64,000 bases of DNA from Siniperca chuatsi (lineage: Eukaryota; Chordata; Actinopteri; Centrarchiformes; Sinipercidae), in NCBI RefSeq assembly GCF_020085105.1, contig NC_058051.1, forward strand, positions 4,856,001 to 4,920,000, written 5' to 3'. Position numbers and translations under genes: made by a program. The notes below the pieces were generated by a model that worked only from the letters and a program-made list of their open reading frames with translations, was not told the DNA's origin and did not search any database. Below, piece by piece: positions 48,201 through 59,470 of this stretch (its first letter is position 1; each line of letters begins with the position of its first letter).

Positions 48201-51200
48201 TATTAGCAGGTCCAGACATGTTTTCTGGATGCAGTTCAAAGTCTTTTTGGGACACATGGGAAATCTCAACAATCACAGGGAAGGAACTCAAAATCTGAGA
48301 TTGATGATTAATTTTACAACTTTTACAAGTTTTTGCAACACTGTGTATGAACACCATGAGGTTATGAACAACTAGTTTGATCACAAACATTTCATGTACT
48401 GCACAAAGTCAACTTTTACATTTTAGTCAATTCTTAGAACCAGTAGTGAAAAGCACCTCATGAGTGTAAAAAATGTCCCTTGTTAAGAGACAAAACAAAC
48501 AAAATCATTACTGGCCTCTGCACTGTGGAGGCTACCTGAGCCTGAAGGTCAAAGGTCACCATGGAGAAACAGAGGTTGAGCAGGAAGTATTGCTCCTGGA
48601 GGCTATCCAAGGCCCCACCCACACGGAACGCCATCATGTTGGGCCTCCGGATGAGCGGTATGGTGCAGAAGATGTGGATCATGCCCAGACACATGATGCA
48701 CACAAAACGAACCTGTGACAAAAAACAGATCACAGCTGGAAATTCAATTTTCAATGTTTAATTCTACAGCCCCTCAGGTTTATGACATCCTTTATACAAT
48801 CATGATGAGTAATGTTACTCAGAAATGGTGATGTCTTTAAGATTAATTTTCTTATTACGTAACTAAAGTAGGCATCTACAGTATATGCTGAACTCACCCA
48901 AAGTCCAACATCTTGTTTTACACTGCACTTGGACAGTATGAACTTTGACAGTTTGGTAACAAAGTTACAGTTAATCTAAATGATCTGTGCTAGTACTTAA
49001 ATTGGACCATTTTCATGCCAGCAAGACCAGTGCTTTGAGCTAAATGCTAACATACTGTAAGCATGCTAACATTCGCACAATGACAATGCTAACATGTTGA
49101 TACTAAGCAGGTATAATATTTACCAATGTCACCATCTTAGTTTAGTATGTTAGCAATAGTACAGCTGAGGCTGATGGGAAGGAATATAGTTTTGCAGGTA
49201 TTTAATCCAAAGAGTTGGATTATTTGGAATTTTGACCTGAGGCTGGCACTAGAGGAAAAGTCAAGGGATCACCAAAGTTGTTACAATTCATCCTGAGAGG
49301 GACATGAATGTGTGTACCAAAAATCAGGTCAGTGCATTCACTTAATGTCGGGACATTTCAAGACAAATGATAAATGTAGATGATTTAGCAAACATCAACT
49401 AATAGCCATGGTATCCAGTCAGAGATATAAAGATTAACATGTAGTTTCTTTTCAATATTCACTCCAACCACAGTAACATCTACGTTTACAAGATGTGATT
49501 GATAAATACAACAATAGTGACATCAAGTGGTGGAACTAAAACTCCTTTCAACAGGATAAAAGCTACTGTTATTTCCCCTCTCATTAATCAAGTGAGATTA
49601 TTAGCAGCAACCAGCAGCTAGTATGAATCACTCTGTCAGTGGGGTTGGTGTGCTGGTTCTAAAATGTACAATCTAATCTTCTCGTTGTGTTGCAATCTTT
49701 TTTTTTTTTTACAGTTTCAGTTGGATCAGTTGTGTTTCACCCCTCAGGCAACATACAGGCTACCCTATCTTCTTGGCAGAGGTTATTGGGGCTGTTTGTA
49801 GCCTAAGAGGAAGACTGTAGACAAGTTATTCCACCTTCTCTGCGTGTTTTTCGGTGGGAAAAACAAGCATTTAAATTAATTATTAATTAATTAATTATTA
49901 TATTATAAATAATATAATAAAAGACCCTAGAATTGAACACTATAAAGTATCAGGTCTCTGTCAAGGAAACTAAACAATTTTTAATATTTAAAATCTTATA
50001 AATTTATTATGGAAAGCATGATAACCAGTTTCATCATAATTTGTTATTTGCTAGACTGATATGAATGTATATAAATACAGAAATAGTAATAATCTTCATT
50101 GTATCCCCCCATTCTGAAACCAAACCAATGCCCTTGCCTAGTTCAATAGCTCCAATCCCAGATCAGTATACAGCACCCTATCACCCAAACTACCACAGTG
50201 TGGTTCAGTCTACATGGTCAGTGCACTGATCAGGGTCTGGGGCTTTACACAGAAGCCAATGGTATAGACGACGGTTACAGCTGCTACTGAAAAACAACAT
50301 TAAAACGACACCCTGATTTATACCGGTGTCCTTCTGTCCTCCCATTATATATCAAGTTGTCCAAATCCAGAGGGACAGTTAAAGGTCAGGTCTGACCATT
50401 AATGGTCATTAATATGATATTTTATATAGATCTTGATTGTTGTTGAGCCTCAAATTTTCAGAATTGAGTATATCTTTTAAGAATTAGTCTATATTGATTT
50501 TAATTTATCTTTCAGAGGAGGCAGAGTTTAAAGAGTTAAGAATTAGAAGATGACTACTTAGAATTTTAAGAATTTGTTTATACTGACTGAATGTTAGAGT
50601 TTTAAAGATTTTCTACTGTTATTCTGTATGTTATGGGTTAATGTCTTTTTTAACATCTTGGGGTCATGCTGGAAATAAGTGTTCTCACTTAAACATGTTA
50701 TCTCTTGGATTCTGTTTTGTAAATCTATAAATAAAATCAATAAATCAGTCAAATGAATAAGAAACTAGGTCATGAAAACTTATCAGTCTGAAACTTTAAG
50801 TGTCAGCATATCCAAAGCTGTGTTTTTTATTATAATTATGTAAATGATTATTAACTACAAACACTCTAGGTGAAGGACCGCGTACAGACAACTCCTCATG
50901 CAGTGTGTTGTCTCAGAGTGTCCAGTAGAGGGCGACCTACCAGCAGCTCCTGCTTGCCCTTTGACCCCAGCACAGAGAAGTTGACCACCGATCGAACCAT
51001 GACCAAGAACACGCTGAGCACAAACACCACCAGTTCCTGTCTGTTCTCCTGCAACACGCCCCGGCTGATGTAGTAGATGCAGAACACTGCAGGGGACAGA
51101 CCATATAATGCTCACATACAGCAGGAGTCACCTCATTACAATATCGTAGTCTTTATATTGTTACCCTTTTAAATTAATTTAATGCTCATTTCCATAAGCA

Positions 51201-54200
51201 AACATTTCATTTTTTGGTTTATTTTCTTATCTTATCCACTCCATCATCTGTGTATGTCTGACTGTAAAGCTGTAATGCAGAGTTCATTCATATTTTCTAC
51301 TTATTATGGTCCCGATTCTGTATCCTGGAACGGCCTTTGTTCCATTTACTATATTCTTATGTTTCACCTGAAGGGCTGCAGGTCACAGTTATTAACTACT
51401 GATTAATCTTGATGATCTTTTCTTTTCTTTCAATTTAGTGTATAAAATGTCAATAACAATGCCAAATGCCACTGGGGCTGGGACAGGCTCTAGTGGGTAT
51501 AGAGAATGGCTTATTATCAAAATTTCTTTCCATTGAATCAATTACTTTTCTGCTCTGTCGACCAATTTCTGAGTTCATTTAAGTTGACTTTTTAATAAAA
51601 CATATAGCTATGGAAGGTGGAGGGTCACTGATGTTGTAGACCTTGGAGCTGTGATGGAGGCTTAATTGTCATGTGACTTCATACAAAAACGGTTGGTTTA
51701 TACATGTATATCATGTGTATGCTTACTAACATACTAACTACTGTATATAAAATGTTTAATGAATCCAGTAAGACAACAACAAAATAGCATGACACTCCTC
51801 TGAGTCCTGTGTGATGAGCAAAGGGAAGGAAGGGTCAGGGTAGGAAATCGTTAGTGAATATGTTTACATGCACACTACTATCCTGGTTTTGAGTCTTAAG
51901 TCTTTAATCATATTCGGGATATGTCATTTACATGGAACTTGCTTTCATTTCTGTACTGGCTGATCTTTCTCAGCAGTTAAGGAAGAGCCCAGTTTGGTTT
52001 GTCGACTTCTTCATCTGATGAGATCAACAACACAATTCTGCAGTTTTGTATTTACCTAGCATATTCAGGTTTTTCAAAATCAGGAAAAGGGATTAAGGAT
52101 TGTATCACGAAGCAGGTTCGCCTTAGTCTGGCTCTCTTTGGGTTACCTGGCTTCACTGAGCCTAACATTGGTGATCCTGAATAACTGGTATCATGAATCT
52201 GGTTATCAACTGGCTCTGTTAACTCTGGGATTTCCTATCCAGCTATGAGCATGTTCACGTGAAGGAGGGCGAGTTGCTGATTACAAGCAACATGATCAGA
52301 ACCAAGAGTGGAGGACTTAATAAGACATGAGATGAAACAGGGATACCTGTGGGGAATTTAGGTTATTGCTTTTTATTTGTTTCTTTTTTTGTAACTTTAT
52401 TATAAACTCATTACTTTCGTCCATCTTGGGAATGATGACTCAATTTTTCTAGTGATCTAAATGGTCAGCAGTTAGACTGACGGTAGATTTTGATCTGATC
52501 CTCTGAAGTTAACCTGCTCTGGAGACGGTTAGCCGTGCGGCATATGAATTAAGCCTGAATTAAGCCCAAAGATAGCTGGCTAACCCACTAATCTTGTTTT
52601 GTGATACAAGCCCCAGGGTTCTGAGACCAGGATATAGTGTTTACATGTGCAAACACATAACCAATATACACTAAAACCTGATTATAAACGTGATACTTGT
52701 GCACATGCGTAGATGCGTCCTATGCTCTGCTGCCATCGGACTGAAGGTGCAGGACAGTATTAATGAAGAAACAAGATGTGAAATAAAATAGCTAAATCTG
52801 TGTGTATGCAGAGGTTGAACAGTGTGTATTGTTGAAGTGTCTAGGTCAAATGTCTGATGGCTGCTACAGGCACAGAATTAACTCCTGAAAGGGAAATGAA
52901 CAAACTACATAACCAACTAACAATCACAGAGGAAACATTTCTGGAACACACTGGGGAAAAAAGATTTTGCGCTGAAACAATTAGTCAGTTAATTGATTAG
53001 TCACTTAACAGAAAGTTTATCCGCAACTATTTTGATAACGGATTAATTTCTTCAATAATTTTTAAGCATAAATGGCAAAAATTCACTGGATCCAGCTTCT
53101 ACAATTGTAGTTTGAGATCTTCTGGCGGGGGTCTCCTGTCGGTTCCTGAGTCCAGGATAAAACCTAAGGGGGACAGAGGTTTTGCCATCAGAGCCCTGAG
53201 GCTCTGGAACAACTTGCCCGAAGACATTAGGTTGTCTGAGTCAGTGTCTTCTTTTAAGTCTCTTCTAAAAACACATTTTTATCGGAAAACATATCCTGAT
53301 TTTACCTGAGCTGTCTGTTTATTTTACTGCTTTTATGTATTTTATTTATTTATTTTTTATCATTCACTGTGGTATTTTATTTCTCTTTTTGTGAAGCACT
53401 TTGTCCTTTGTTTTGATAAGCGCACTATAAATAAAGTTTTATCATTATTATTCAATGTGAATATTTTACTATAGTCTTCTACTGTATGATAGTAAATTGA
53501 ATATCTTTGTTATCAGTCGGATGAAAAAAGTCGGCTTTTAGGACGTTACCATGGGCTCTGGGTCATTTTCTGACATTTTACAGACCAAACAATTAATCGA
53601 GAAAATAATTGGTAGATTAATCAATAAGGAAAACAATCGTTAGTTGTAGCCCTAATTTCATTATTACAGTTGTGGCTATTGTATAGGTTTACCTGTAGAA
53701 GGAGGGAAATGATACAGCATCAAATCCATCATTAAGAAAAGGACATGTTGAAGGAAATTGTGTTAAGTACATAATCAATTTATAACCTAGATGTGTTTAT
53801 TTAAATCAAAGAAAATATGAAGCACTGAGGAACACAGAGGGAGTCAAGGCCATCTTGCCCTTCAGGTGCTGGAAAGCTTACTATATTCTAAAAAAGGACT
53901 ACATGCGCCTCTTGGACACCGGGAAGCAGGTAATTATTTCCGCCCCCTCGTTTTGGTGACGTAAAGTTCAGTCGCCTATGCCAAATCCACATCTGGCTAA
54001 AGGGTTACTGCATGAGATATCCCCTCTGTTGACAGTTTTGTTGCCTTTTTAAATAGGCCTCAGCTTTTTAAACTAGATGGCCTCCATCCCTCACACAAAG
54101 GCCCACGCCTTCTATCAACTAATATCGAACGGACTGTGCACTCTTGTACTGAGTCCACCTGACCTCCCTGGGCTCATATAGTATTCCTGTTAGGATCATG

Positions 54201-57200
54201 CCTAGATATAATACCCACTACCCTATGCATTCTGTGTCTTCAACTGCTAGGTCAGATAATTTAATTACACTGGGCTCTAGTAATTCCAGTTCAGCTACGC
54301 CCTTACTTCCAGTTATCCTTGCTCTTCTAAACTCTCAGTCTGTGTCTAATAAATCATTAAATCTCACTGATCTAATTACATCCCATAACCTCAACATCTT
54401 ATTTCTTACTGAATTTTCTGAATGCACCTAGGTTAACAGGCCGTGGTGGCGGTACTGCAGCTGTCTTTAAGAACCATCTCACTTGTATTCAGCTCAGTCT
54501 TGGTTCTTTTATCAGTTTTGAAATCTTAGCTTTTTAAATTGTGTATGACAACGCGATTTCTGTATAATAATTTATCGACCCCCAAATTCAAATATGGGTT
54601 TTCTCAGTGATTTCTCTGATTTACTGTCCGCTCTTGTGCGTAAATTTGATAGGGCCACTACAGTTGGTGACTTTAACATTCATATTGATGATCCTTCAAA
54701 CTCATTTGCCACAAATGTTTTAAACTTCTCCAAATCTTTCAATCTTGTGCAGCATGTCCGTGGCCTGACACATAACCGCGGACACACCCTTGATTTAGTT
54801 TCTTGTTTAACTCCCTGAACAAGACTGATTTTATCTCTGATCATAAATGTATTATCTTTGATGCACCCTTACTACCCACTACATTAACCCAGAAACGTAT
54901 AATCCACTCTCACATCTTTAATGAGCAGTCCGCAGCCACATTTTCCAGCTACTTTTCTGGTCTGGCCAATTGCCCTCCTCACTTTGCTAATCTTAGTGAC
55001 CAAGTTAGTTGGTTTAATGATTTGTGTACATCTGCCCTTGACTCTTCCACTCCATTCACCTCCAGGGCTGTCCCAGTTTTTAATACAACCCCTTGGATCA
55101 ATGATAAGATCAGACAACAAACAAGGGAATATAAAAAAGCCAAACGTAAAAAATTCAAACTCGAAGTTCACCACCTCCATATGAAGGAGCTTTTGTTGAA
55201 ACTGAATCAGATTATTAAAAGATGCGCGAGCTGCCTACTTCTCTGACTTGATTACTAGCAACAAACACAATCGAAGATTTCTGTTTAGTACTATTAACCA
55301 GCTTGTAAATCCTTCTCTTCCTGTCATTCCTGCCTCATCTTCTATGGACTGAGAAAACTTCTTAGCATTTTTTGTGGGCAAGATCGATGGTCTGAGGTCC
55401 AATTTTGCCCTGACTGTTTTACCCTCCGCACCATTCAGCCATCCTATTTTACTAATATCTCCCTGCAGATCCTTTTTGTAGCTCATATGCATCCCTCCTC
55501 CAGTCCCTGTGATAAAGTTCCCACAAAATGTATGAATCCGTCCTTCCTGTCTTAGGTCCCAGCCTGCTCGCTATTATCACTCATTGTACATGCTTCCTCT
55601 GGGTCATTTGTTCAGCCACTTTCAGGACACGTCACTGTTATGCCGATGATACACAGATCTAATTCTCAGCCAAATCCACTAAGTTGAATCAACTGTCCTC
55701 CCTCCATGATTGCTTAGCCGCCACCAAAGATTGGATGTCTCATAATTTCCTCCACCTAAACCCTGACAAAACAGAAGTTCTTTTAATTGGACCTGATAAC
55801 TTTGATCAGTTTATTGGACCATTTCACTCTAATATTAAATCTACCGCTATGAATTTTGAATCATCTTTGACCAGTATGACTTTTGACCATCATGTTACCA
55901 AGCTCATCCAGAAATAAAGAAATATCACTAAAATCAAATGTATCTTGTCTTCTACGGATCTTGAACTATTAATTCACACTTTCATTTTCTCCCGTCTCGA
56001 TTATTGTAATTCCCGCTACACGTGCCTCAGTCAAGCTGCTCTAAATTGTATACAGTTGGCTTAAAACGCAGCCGCCAGGCTGCTAACTAGAACTAGCCTT
56101 CGGTCCCACAGTACCCCTGTTCTTGCATCCCTACATTGGCTTCCTGTAAAATTCTGAATAAACTACAAGATTCTGTTGATAACATATAAGGCTCTGCATG
56201 ACCTTGCCCCCAGTTACATTTCTGATCTCCTCTTCTTCATTCCACTTCTCGACCACTCAGATCCTCAAATCTCTGCCTTTTATCCATCCCCCGCTCCAAC
56301 CTCAAAACAAAAGGTGATTGTGCCTTCGCTGTTTTAACCCCAACCCTCTGGAATCAGATTTGCTGAATCTTTGGACTGCTTTAAGTGGCTTTTAAAAACC
56401 CATCTCTATAGGCAAGCCTTTTTATAGATCTCCATCCCTGTCTTATGTTTTGGTTTGTTTCAGTTTGGTTTTGTGCTGTGTTTTTGTATTGTAACATGTC
56501 TTTATTTATCTATTCATTCATATTTTCCGTGTGTGTGTGTGTGAAGCACTTTGTAACTGTGTGTTTTAAAAAGTGCTATACAAATAAAGCTTTACTTACT
56601 TACTAATTAGCATTGTTATCTCAAGAGGGAGAGGCCGTGAAGGTCTCCTTATCGAGAACCTCCCTTCCACAGGAAACAGTTGTTTTGCTTAGCAACAGTT
56701 GTATGACACACAATCCATGTCTCTAAATTATACCAATCAGAAAGTTCTGCATCTGACTGATTGAATTATTGACCAACCAGAAACATCCCATCCCATCAGG
56801 AGGAGCTCAGTATGAGAGATTTAAAAATTGATGCAGGGAGAAATGTTGTTGTTCTGTATTCTGAACCCAGACACTTCGTATTCCAAATCTGTATTGTACT
56901 TTCTGCATTCCGAAGAATAAACTACTTTGTACTAAAGAAGTAAAGAGTTTCGTTCTTCTGTATCTCAGTGTTTGGTTCCTACGAACCTATTAGTGGTTAT
57001 TTATTTAAAGTTATTGAAAGCTGAAGAAGAAGAAAAATCAACCAAGACAGACACTGGGAAATAATAAGGCTTCAGCAGACGGTTATTTTCTGTTTTCAGA
57101 AAATGAGTCAGTAATCTACGGGAAATGTACGGTTAAAGTCATTCATCTCCTCTACAGTTTCCATCACATGATTACATCAGGAAAACTTCTGCTTTTTGGA

Positions 57201-59329
57201 AACAGCGCGGCTGGCTGTTAAACTAGCGTGGCGTGAAATAGACTTCCTGAAGAAACTGACAATAAATGGCTTTCTTCCTGCTGATGGAGTGATGGTACTC
57301 ACATATTCCAACCAACTGGATGAGAGATACAGTGAAGTTGTCCTCATCAGACACGTCGGTGTCCATGTGCTGCTTGTAGATGCTGGACAGGGTGAGGCCG
57401 AGGAGCGCCAGCAGAGACGCTATGGTGAAGCAGAAGTACAGCTTGAGCAGACATGATAGCTCCGACCAGGGCTTTATCTGCAAAAGGGTGGAGATGGAGA
57501 GAGGACAAAGAAGGTGAAACAACCTGTGAAAGGACAAAACTTTCATTGGAACCAGTGTCTGCAAGTGTGTCTGAAAATTAAAACACAGTAGGGCTGAGGG
57601 GCTGGGATTTCTGAGACTTTATTGACGACAGTTTTTCAATTTATTTTATATGTTGTTTTTAAATTAATTTACTAATTATTGAGTATGGGGAATAGTTATG
57701 ATATTCGAGTATAAAGCCCATCATCACACCCACAAAATGTGTTTCAGGTTTTCTCTATTTCATTACACTGTACAAATGAACTGAACTTGACCTCTACTTT
57801 CAGAACTACTAATGTTTTAGTTTAGTTTCTGTTGCAGCAGCTCACCGGTCCACATGGTGTTGGGATCAGTTCCTGGTGTCTGGGCCTCAGGTTTGGAGAC
57901 AGAAGGTCTGGACCCTCCTCTGGTTGCCCAGAAATCTGGTTGCCCAACAAAGGACTGCAGTGTAAAAAATGTTTTAAATAAATTATATACAGGTGCAGTT
58001 TCTTCAATGCATTGTATACAGGACTGAGAAATACAGTAGTTTAAAATATTCATTTAGGTCACAAAATTAACTTCTGTAGCCCTGATACACAGATATGGAC
58101 AGAATATTGGAGCAAACCATATTGAGAATATGGGTGATTTAATGTTGTGTTGCGTGTCAGCAAACATAAATACCTTGTACAGTAGCTTTTTATTTTAAGG
58201 TCAATGGCCATTGATCAACAGACTGTTGATATATAAACTGTGATATTAAAATGTATAAAGGGGCAAAGCAACAAAGTACATGCACAGGATAGTACACAAG
58301 CACCAACAGCAGAACACAAGCAAACGGAAAAGAAAAATATAACTGCATGTATGTAGTCTAAATAGACTGAGCAAAGGAAATAGGAGATACAATAGGCCTT
58401 TTCACAGCAGACATTTTAACTTGTCAGGAAAAGCACAGATGTTAATAATAACATTAACAATGGCTCTGTCATATTCAAGCGTCCCAGTAAGCTGTGACAG
58501 TGGTCATTAATTTCATTATTTACACCTGTGCTTTTCCTACTCTGACAAGTCCAAATGTCTTCTGAAAAAATGCCTATGAAAAAGAGGGGGAAGACAAATA
58601 ATAAATAATAGGAAATTACACACAGAAACATCAATATAAGTTGTTTCGGTTTCTCTTAAATAATGCAAGTTACGGTAACATTATTTCATCTTTGATTATG
58701 ATTCTAATGATTTTTCTTTCTTTCTGTTTGCCTTCTAAGCACAAACTTCAAGGTACCTGCAGATGTTTTTCAGCTCATGGCCATGCAGAAAATACTGAGG
58801 TGTAACCTAATTAAAAGGCTAAATGAATGTAAAAATGTCTTTGAAACTCAGTTACAGATGTTTCTTAGCGTATTTGTGCTTTAGGTCTTCTGTGCACTTA
58901 GGTATTCATTTATTTAGCTATTTCTCCATTTAAATGACCATTTTATTAATTCACTTACATTTCTATATCAGTTTTAATAGCCCGTGTCAGGGTTAGTCCT
59001 CCACTGCAAACATGTGGTACTTTAATAGAGGAAGACAGTCAACAAATGAACAGGCTGTATATAAACACATCTCCCAGATTTCATTTTCTCATGACGCAAA
59101 CCGACCGAACTGCACAAAACATAAACTGCAATAAATAAGTCTTCAAACTTCGCTACTGACCTTAACTCGTCCATTTCCTTGCGGACAAGACTGCAGGACC
59201 CAGAGCTTACATTCCTGCGACCACCTTTTGCTGTCTGTCCACCTCCAGCTGACAGAACTTCAGCTTGACATTTGATGATAAACAGGAACAAGAGCCTGTT
59301 CTGCGAAGAGTTCTTCTTCTGCTGCTCAT
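45049..59329 (-). CDS. Uncharacterised multi-pass membrane protein (364 aa, 8 exons)
   Basis: Exons in transcript order: 59329-59211, 57954-57846, 57477-57303, 51086-50941, 48712-48536, 47887-47771, 46213-46127, 45213-45049. They sum to 1095 bp, and all phases and GT..AG sites agree. The N-terminus (residues 1-76) is soluble and basic, starting MSSRRRTLRRTGSCSCL. About eight hydrophobic segments follow, roughly at 87-109, 124-142, 152-174, 184-204, 225-251, 261-283, 288-312 and 325-346. A notable motif is MMQNLPQLAFFVYLLY in segment 7. No signal peptide is seen. I do not recognise the family and give no function. The QNLPQL motif is faintly like XK-related proteins, but I would not claim homology. 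The gene is convergent with nadk and divergent from slc35e2, and its introns are rich in repeats. Confidence 0.85.
45214..46126. repeat. Intron 7 of the membrane-protein gene with an AGTACTT-rich repeat
   Basis: The part at about 45455-45665 (AAGTACTGTACTTAATTACA, TACTTTACTCCACTACATTT) is a fish repeat. It is matched in the opposite orientation at about 60144-60290. A short TTTATTGTCCCCTTGGGGAAA piece lies near 45719-45739. The rest is unremarkable. Confidence 0.55.
46127..46213 (-). CDS. Membrane-protein gene, exon 7
   Basis: It encodes residues 282-310, phase 0: VLKEAKVLVWVFMMQNLPQL, then AFFVYLLYT (TM7). The acceptor is TTTTTCAG and the donor GTGAGC. Confidence 0.88.
46311..47651. mobile_element. 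1.34-kb element with long inverted ends and TTAA flanks
   Basis: The left end TATTTTGAGCTTGTGAAAT and the right end read inward, TATTCTGAGCTTATGAAAT, agree at 17 of 19 bases. Similarity continues inward for roughly 150-200 bp on each side (CACCTTTTGTG, GTGTGACTTTGT). A TTAA lies at each border (46307-46310 and 47652-47655), as in piggyBac or Kolobok insertions. I see no transposase; an unmatched frame occupies 47059-47337. It lies in intron 6 of the membrane-protein gene. Confidence 0.75.
47771..47887 (-). CDS. Membrane-protein gene, exon 6
   Basis: It encodes residues 243-281, phase 0: LCLCILITTSDSAMSAPNSI followed by TM6 (LGVGVVWACVTAAVGAVA). The acceptor is GTGTTTCAG and the donor GTGAGT. 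Confidence 0.88.
47888..48535 (-). other. Intron 5 of the membrane-protein gene
   Basis: No gene or repeat recognised. Several overlapping short frames on both strands have no match. Confidence 0.65.
48536..48712 (-). CDS. Membrane-protein gene, exon 5
   Basis: It encodes residues 184-242 in phase 0 at both ends: TM4 (FVCIMCLGMIHIFCTIPLI), the loop RRPNMMAFRVGGALDSLQEQ and the start of TM5. The acceptor is TTTTTTGTCACAG and the donor GTAGCC. Confidence 0.88.
48713..50940 (-). other. Intron 4 of the membrane-protein gene
   Basis: It contains an interspersed repeat at about 49031-49380 and an AATTAATT-rich AT tract at 49873-49920. No coding sequence is recognised. Confidence 0.7.
49031..49380 (+). 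repeat. Interspersed repeat common in fish (GCTAACATG-rich)
   Basis: GAGCTAAATGCTAACATACT, then GACAATGCTAACATG, GTACAGCTGAGGCTGATGGG and ATTCATCCTGAGAGGGACAT follow the order of a repeat I know as abundant in percomorph fish. I cannot name its class with confidence. Confidence 0.6.
50941..51086 (-). CDS. Membrane-protein gene, exon 4
   Basis: It encodes residues 135-183 with the end of TM2 (FCIYYISRG) and TM3 (ELVVFVLSVFLVMVRSVVNF). The acceptor is TCCCCTGCAG and the donor GTAGGT. A 6.2-kb intron separates it from exon 3. Confidence 0.88.
52097..52614. mobile_element. Harbinger-like MITE, short relative of the 36725 element
   Basis: The left end GGATTGTATCACGAAGCAGG and the right end read inward, GGGCTTGTATCACAAAACAA, are imperfect inverted repeats. 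Internal words CTGGCTTCACTGAGCC and CTGGTTATCAACTGGC match the larger element in nadk intron 7. It is 518 bp with no coding potential. Confidence 0.6.
52971..53653. mobile_element. hAT-like MITE split by a LINE insertion
   Basis: The left part (52971 to about 53105) starts GCTGAAACAATTAGTCAGTT. The right part (about 53452-53653) ends CGTTAGTTGTAGCCCT. Together they read as one MITE of the family at 24119, interrupted in its GCTTCTACAA...TGTGAATATTTT stretch. Confidence 0.65.
53106..53452 (+). mobile_element. 5'-truncated L2-like LINE tail (nested insertion)
   Basis: The frame at 53112-53309 encodes the LINE C-terminal motif ALRLWNNLPEDIRLSESVSS, then FKSLLKTHFYRK. The 3'UTR follows (GAAGCACTTTGT, CACTATAAATAAAGTTTTAT) and ends in ATT repeats. 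Exact target-site duplication is unclear. Confidence 0.75.
53930..56605 (+). mobile_element. Degraded L2-like LINE
   Basis: Part of an ORF1-like esterase region (LDGLHPSHKGPRLLSTNI at about 54075-54130) precedes endonuclease pieces (GDFNIHIDD near 54670; ISDHKCIIFD near 54835). RT remnants follow (HLNPDKTEVLLIGP near 55755, then SYISDLL). The 3' end AAAGTGCTATACAAATAAAG ends in ACTT repeats. Many stops and shifts are present. It is antisense to its host gene. Confidence 0.8.
54594..55917 (+). pseudogene. L2-like LINE pol ORF remnants
   Basis: Open pieces at 54594-54818 and 54803-55246 carry the endonuclease (GDFNIH, then WINDKIRQQTREYKKAKRK). The piece at 55684-55917 carries the RT region after the catalytic motif (MSHNFLHLNPDKTEVLL). 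The catalytic box near 55635 (CYADD-type) can still be recognised but lies in broken sequence. Confidence 0.75.
57303..57477 (-). CDS. Membrane-protein gene, exon 3
   Basis: It encodes residues 77-134 and one base of 135: IKPWSELSCLLKLYFCFTIA, then a hydrophobic run, then KQHMDTDVSDEDNFTVSLIQ. It holds TM1 and the start of TM2. The acceptor is CTTTTGCAG and the donor GTGAGT. Confidence 0.85.
57478..57845 (-). other. Intron 2 of the membrane-protein gene
   Basis: No feature recognised. Confidence 0.7.
57846..57954 (-). CDS. Membrane-protein gene, exon 2
   Basis: It encodes residues 40-76, including GNQISGQPEEGPDLL and RHQELIPTPCGP, a Pro-rich cytosolic-looking segment. The acceptor is CACTGCAG and the donor GTGAGC. 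The frame is fixed by joining codon 77 of the next exon. Confidence 0.7.
57955..59210 (-). other. Intron 1 of the membrane-protein gene
   Basis: No gene or clear repeat recognised. The frames here (for example 58416-58634 minus) are unmatched. Confidence 0.6.
59211..59329 (-). CDS. Membrane-protein gene, exon 1 (coding part)
   Basis: ATG at 59329-59327 has A at -3. It encodes residues 1-39 plus two bases of codon 40, ending at AT/GTAAGC. It is rich in Arg and Ser, with QLEVDRQQKVVAG at the end. This first exon is the least certain part of the model because no family match supports it. Confidence 0.65.
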
Positions 59330-59470
59330 ATTTGTTCTTCCTCTTTAGTTCGGCTGCTCGAAAGTGCTGCTGCCCCCCGGAGGACCACAGAGAGGCTTTC
59401 GTGAGTTTAGTTAGACACTTGTCTAACTAACTACACTTGTCACCAACTCTTCTCTCTCCAAGTAGAGTTG
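59330..59470 (-). promoter_or_regulatory. Candidate promoter / 5'UTR of the membrane-protein gene
   Basis: It lies just upstream of the start codon and contains a palindrome AGTTAGACA/CT/TGTCTAACT (59409-59428). No TATA box is evident. It is bounded upstream by a Penelope-like remnant. Confidence 0.3.

Larger units (their letters stand above)
51087..57302. other. Intron 3 of the membrane-protein gene (6.2 kb), mostly repeats
   Basis: It holds a Harbinger-like element (52097-52614), a MITE with a nested LINE tail (52971-53653) and an L2-like LINE (about 53930-56605). About 51090-52090 and 56610-57180 show nothing recognisable. Confidence 0.8.

Noticed and set aside
45049..59329. Naming the membrane protein as an XK-related or other known transporter
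   Set aside because: The only resemblance is a short QNLPQL motif, which is not enough to claim homology.
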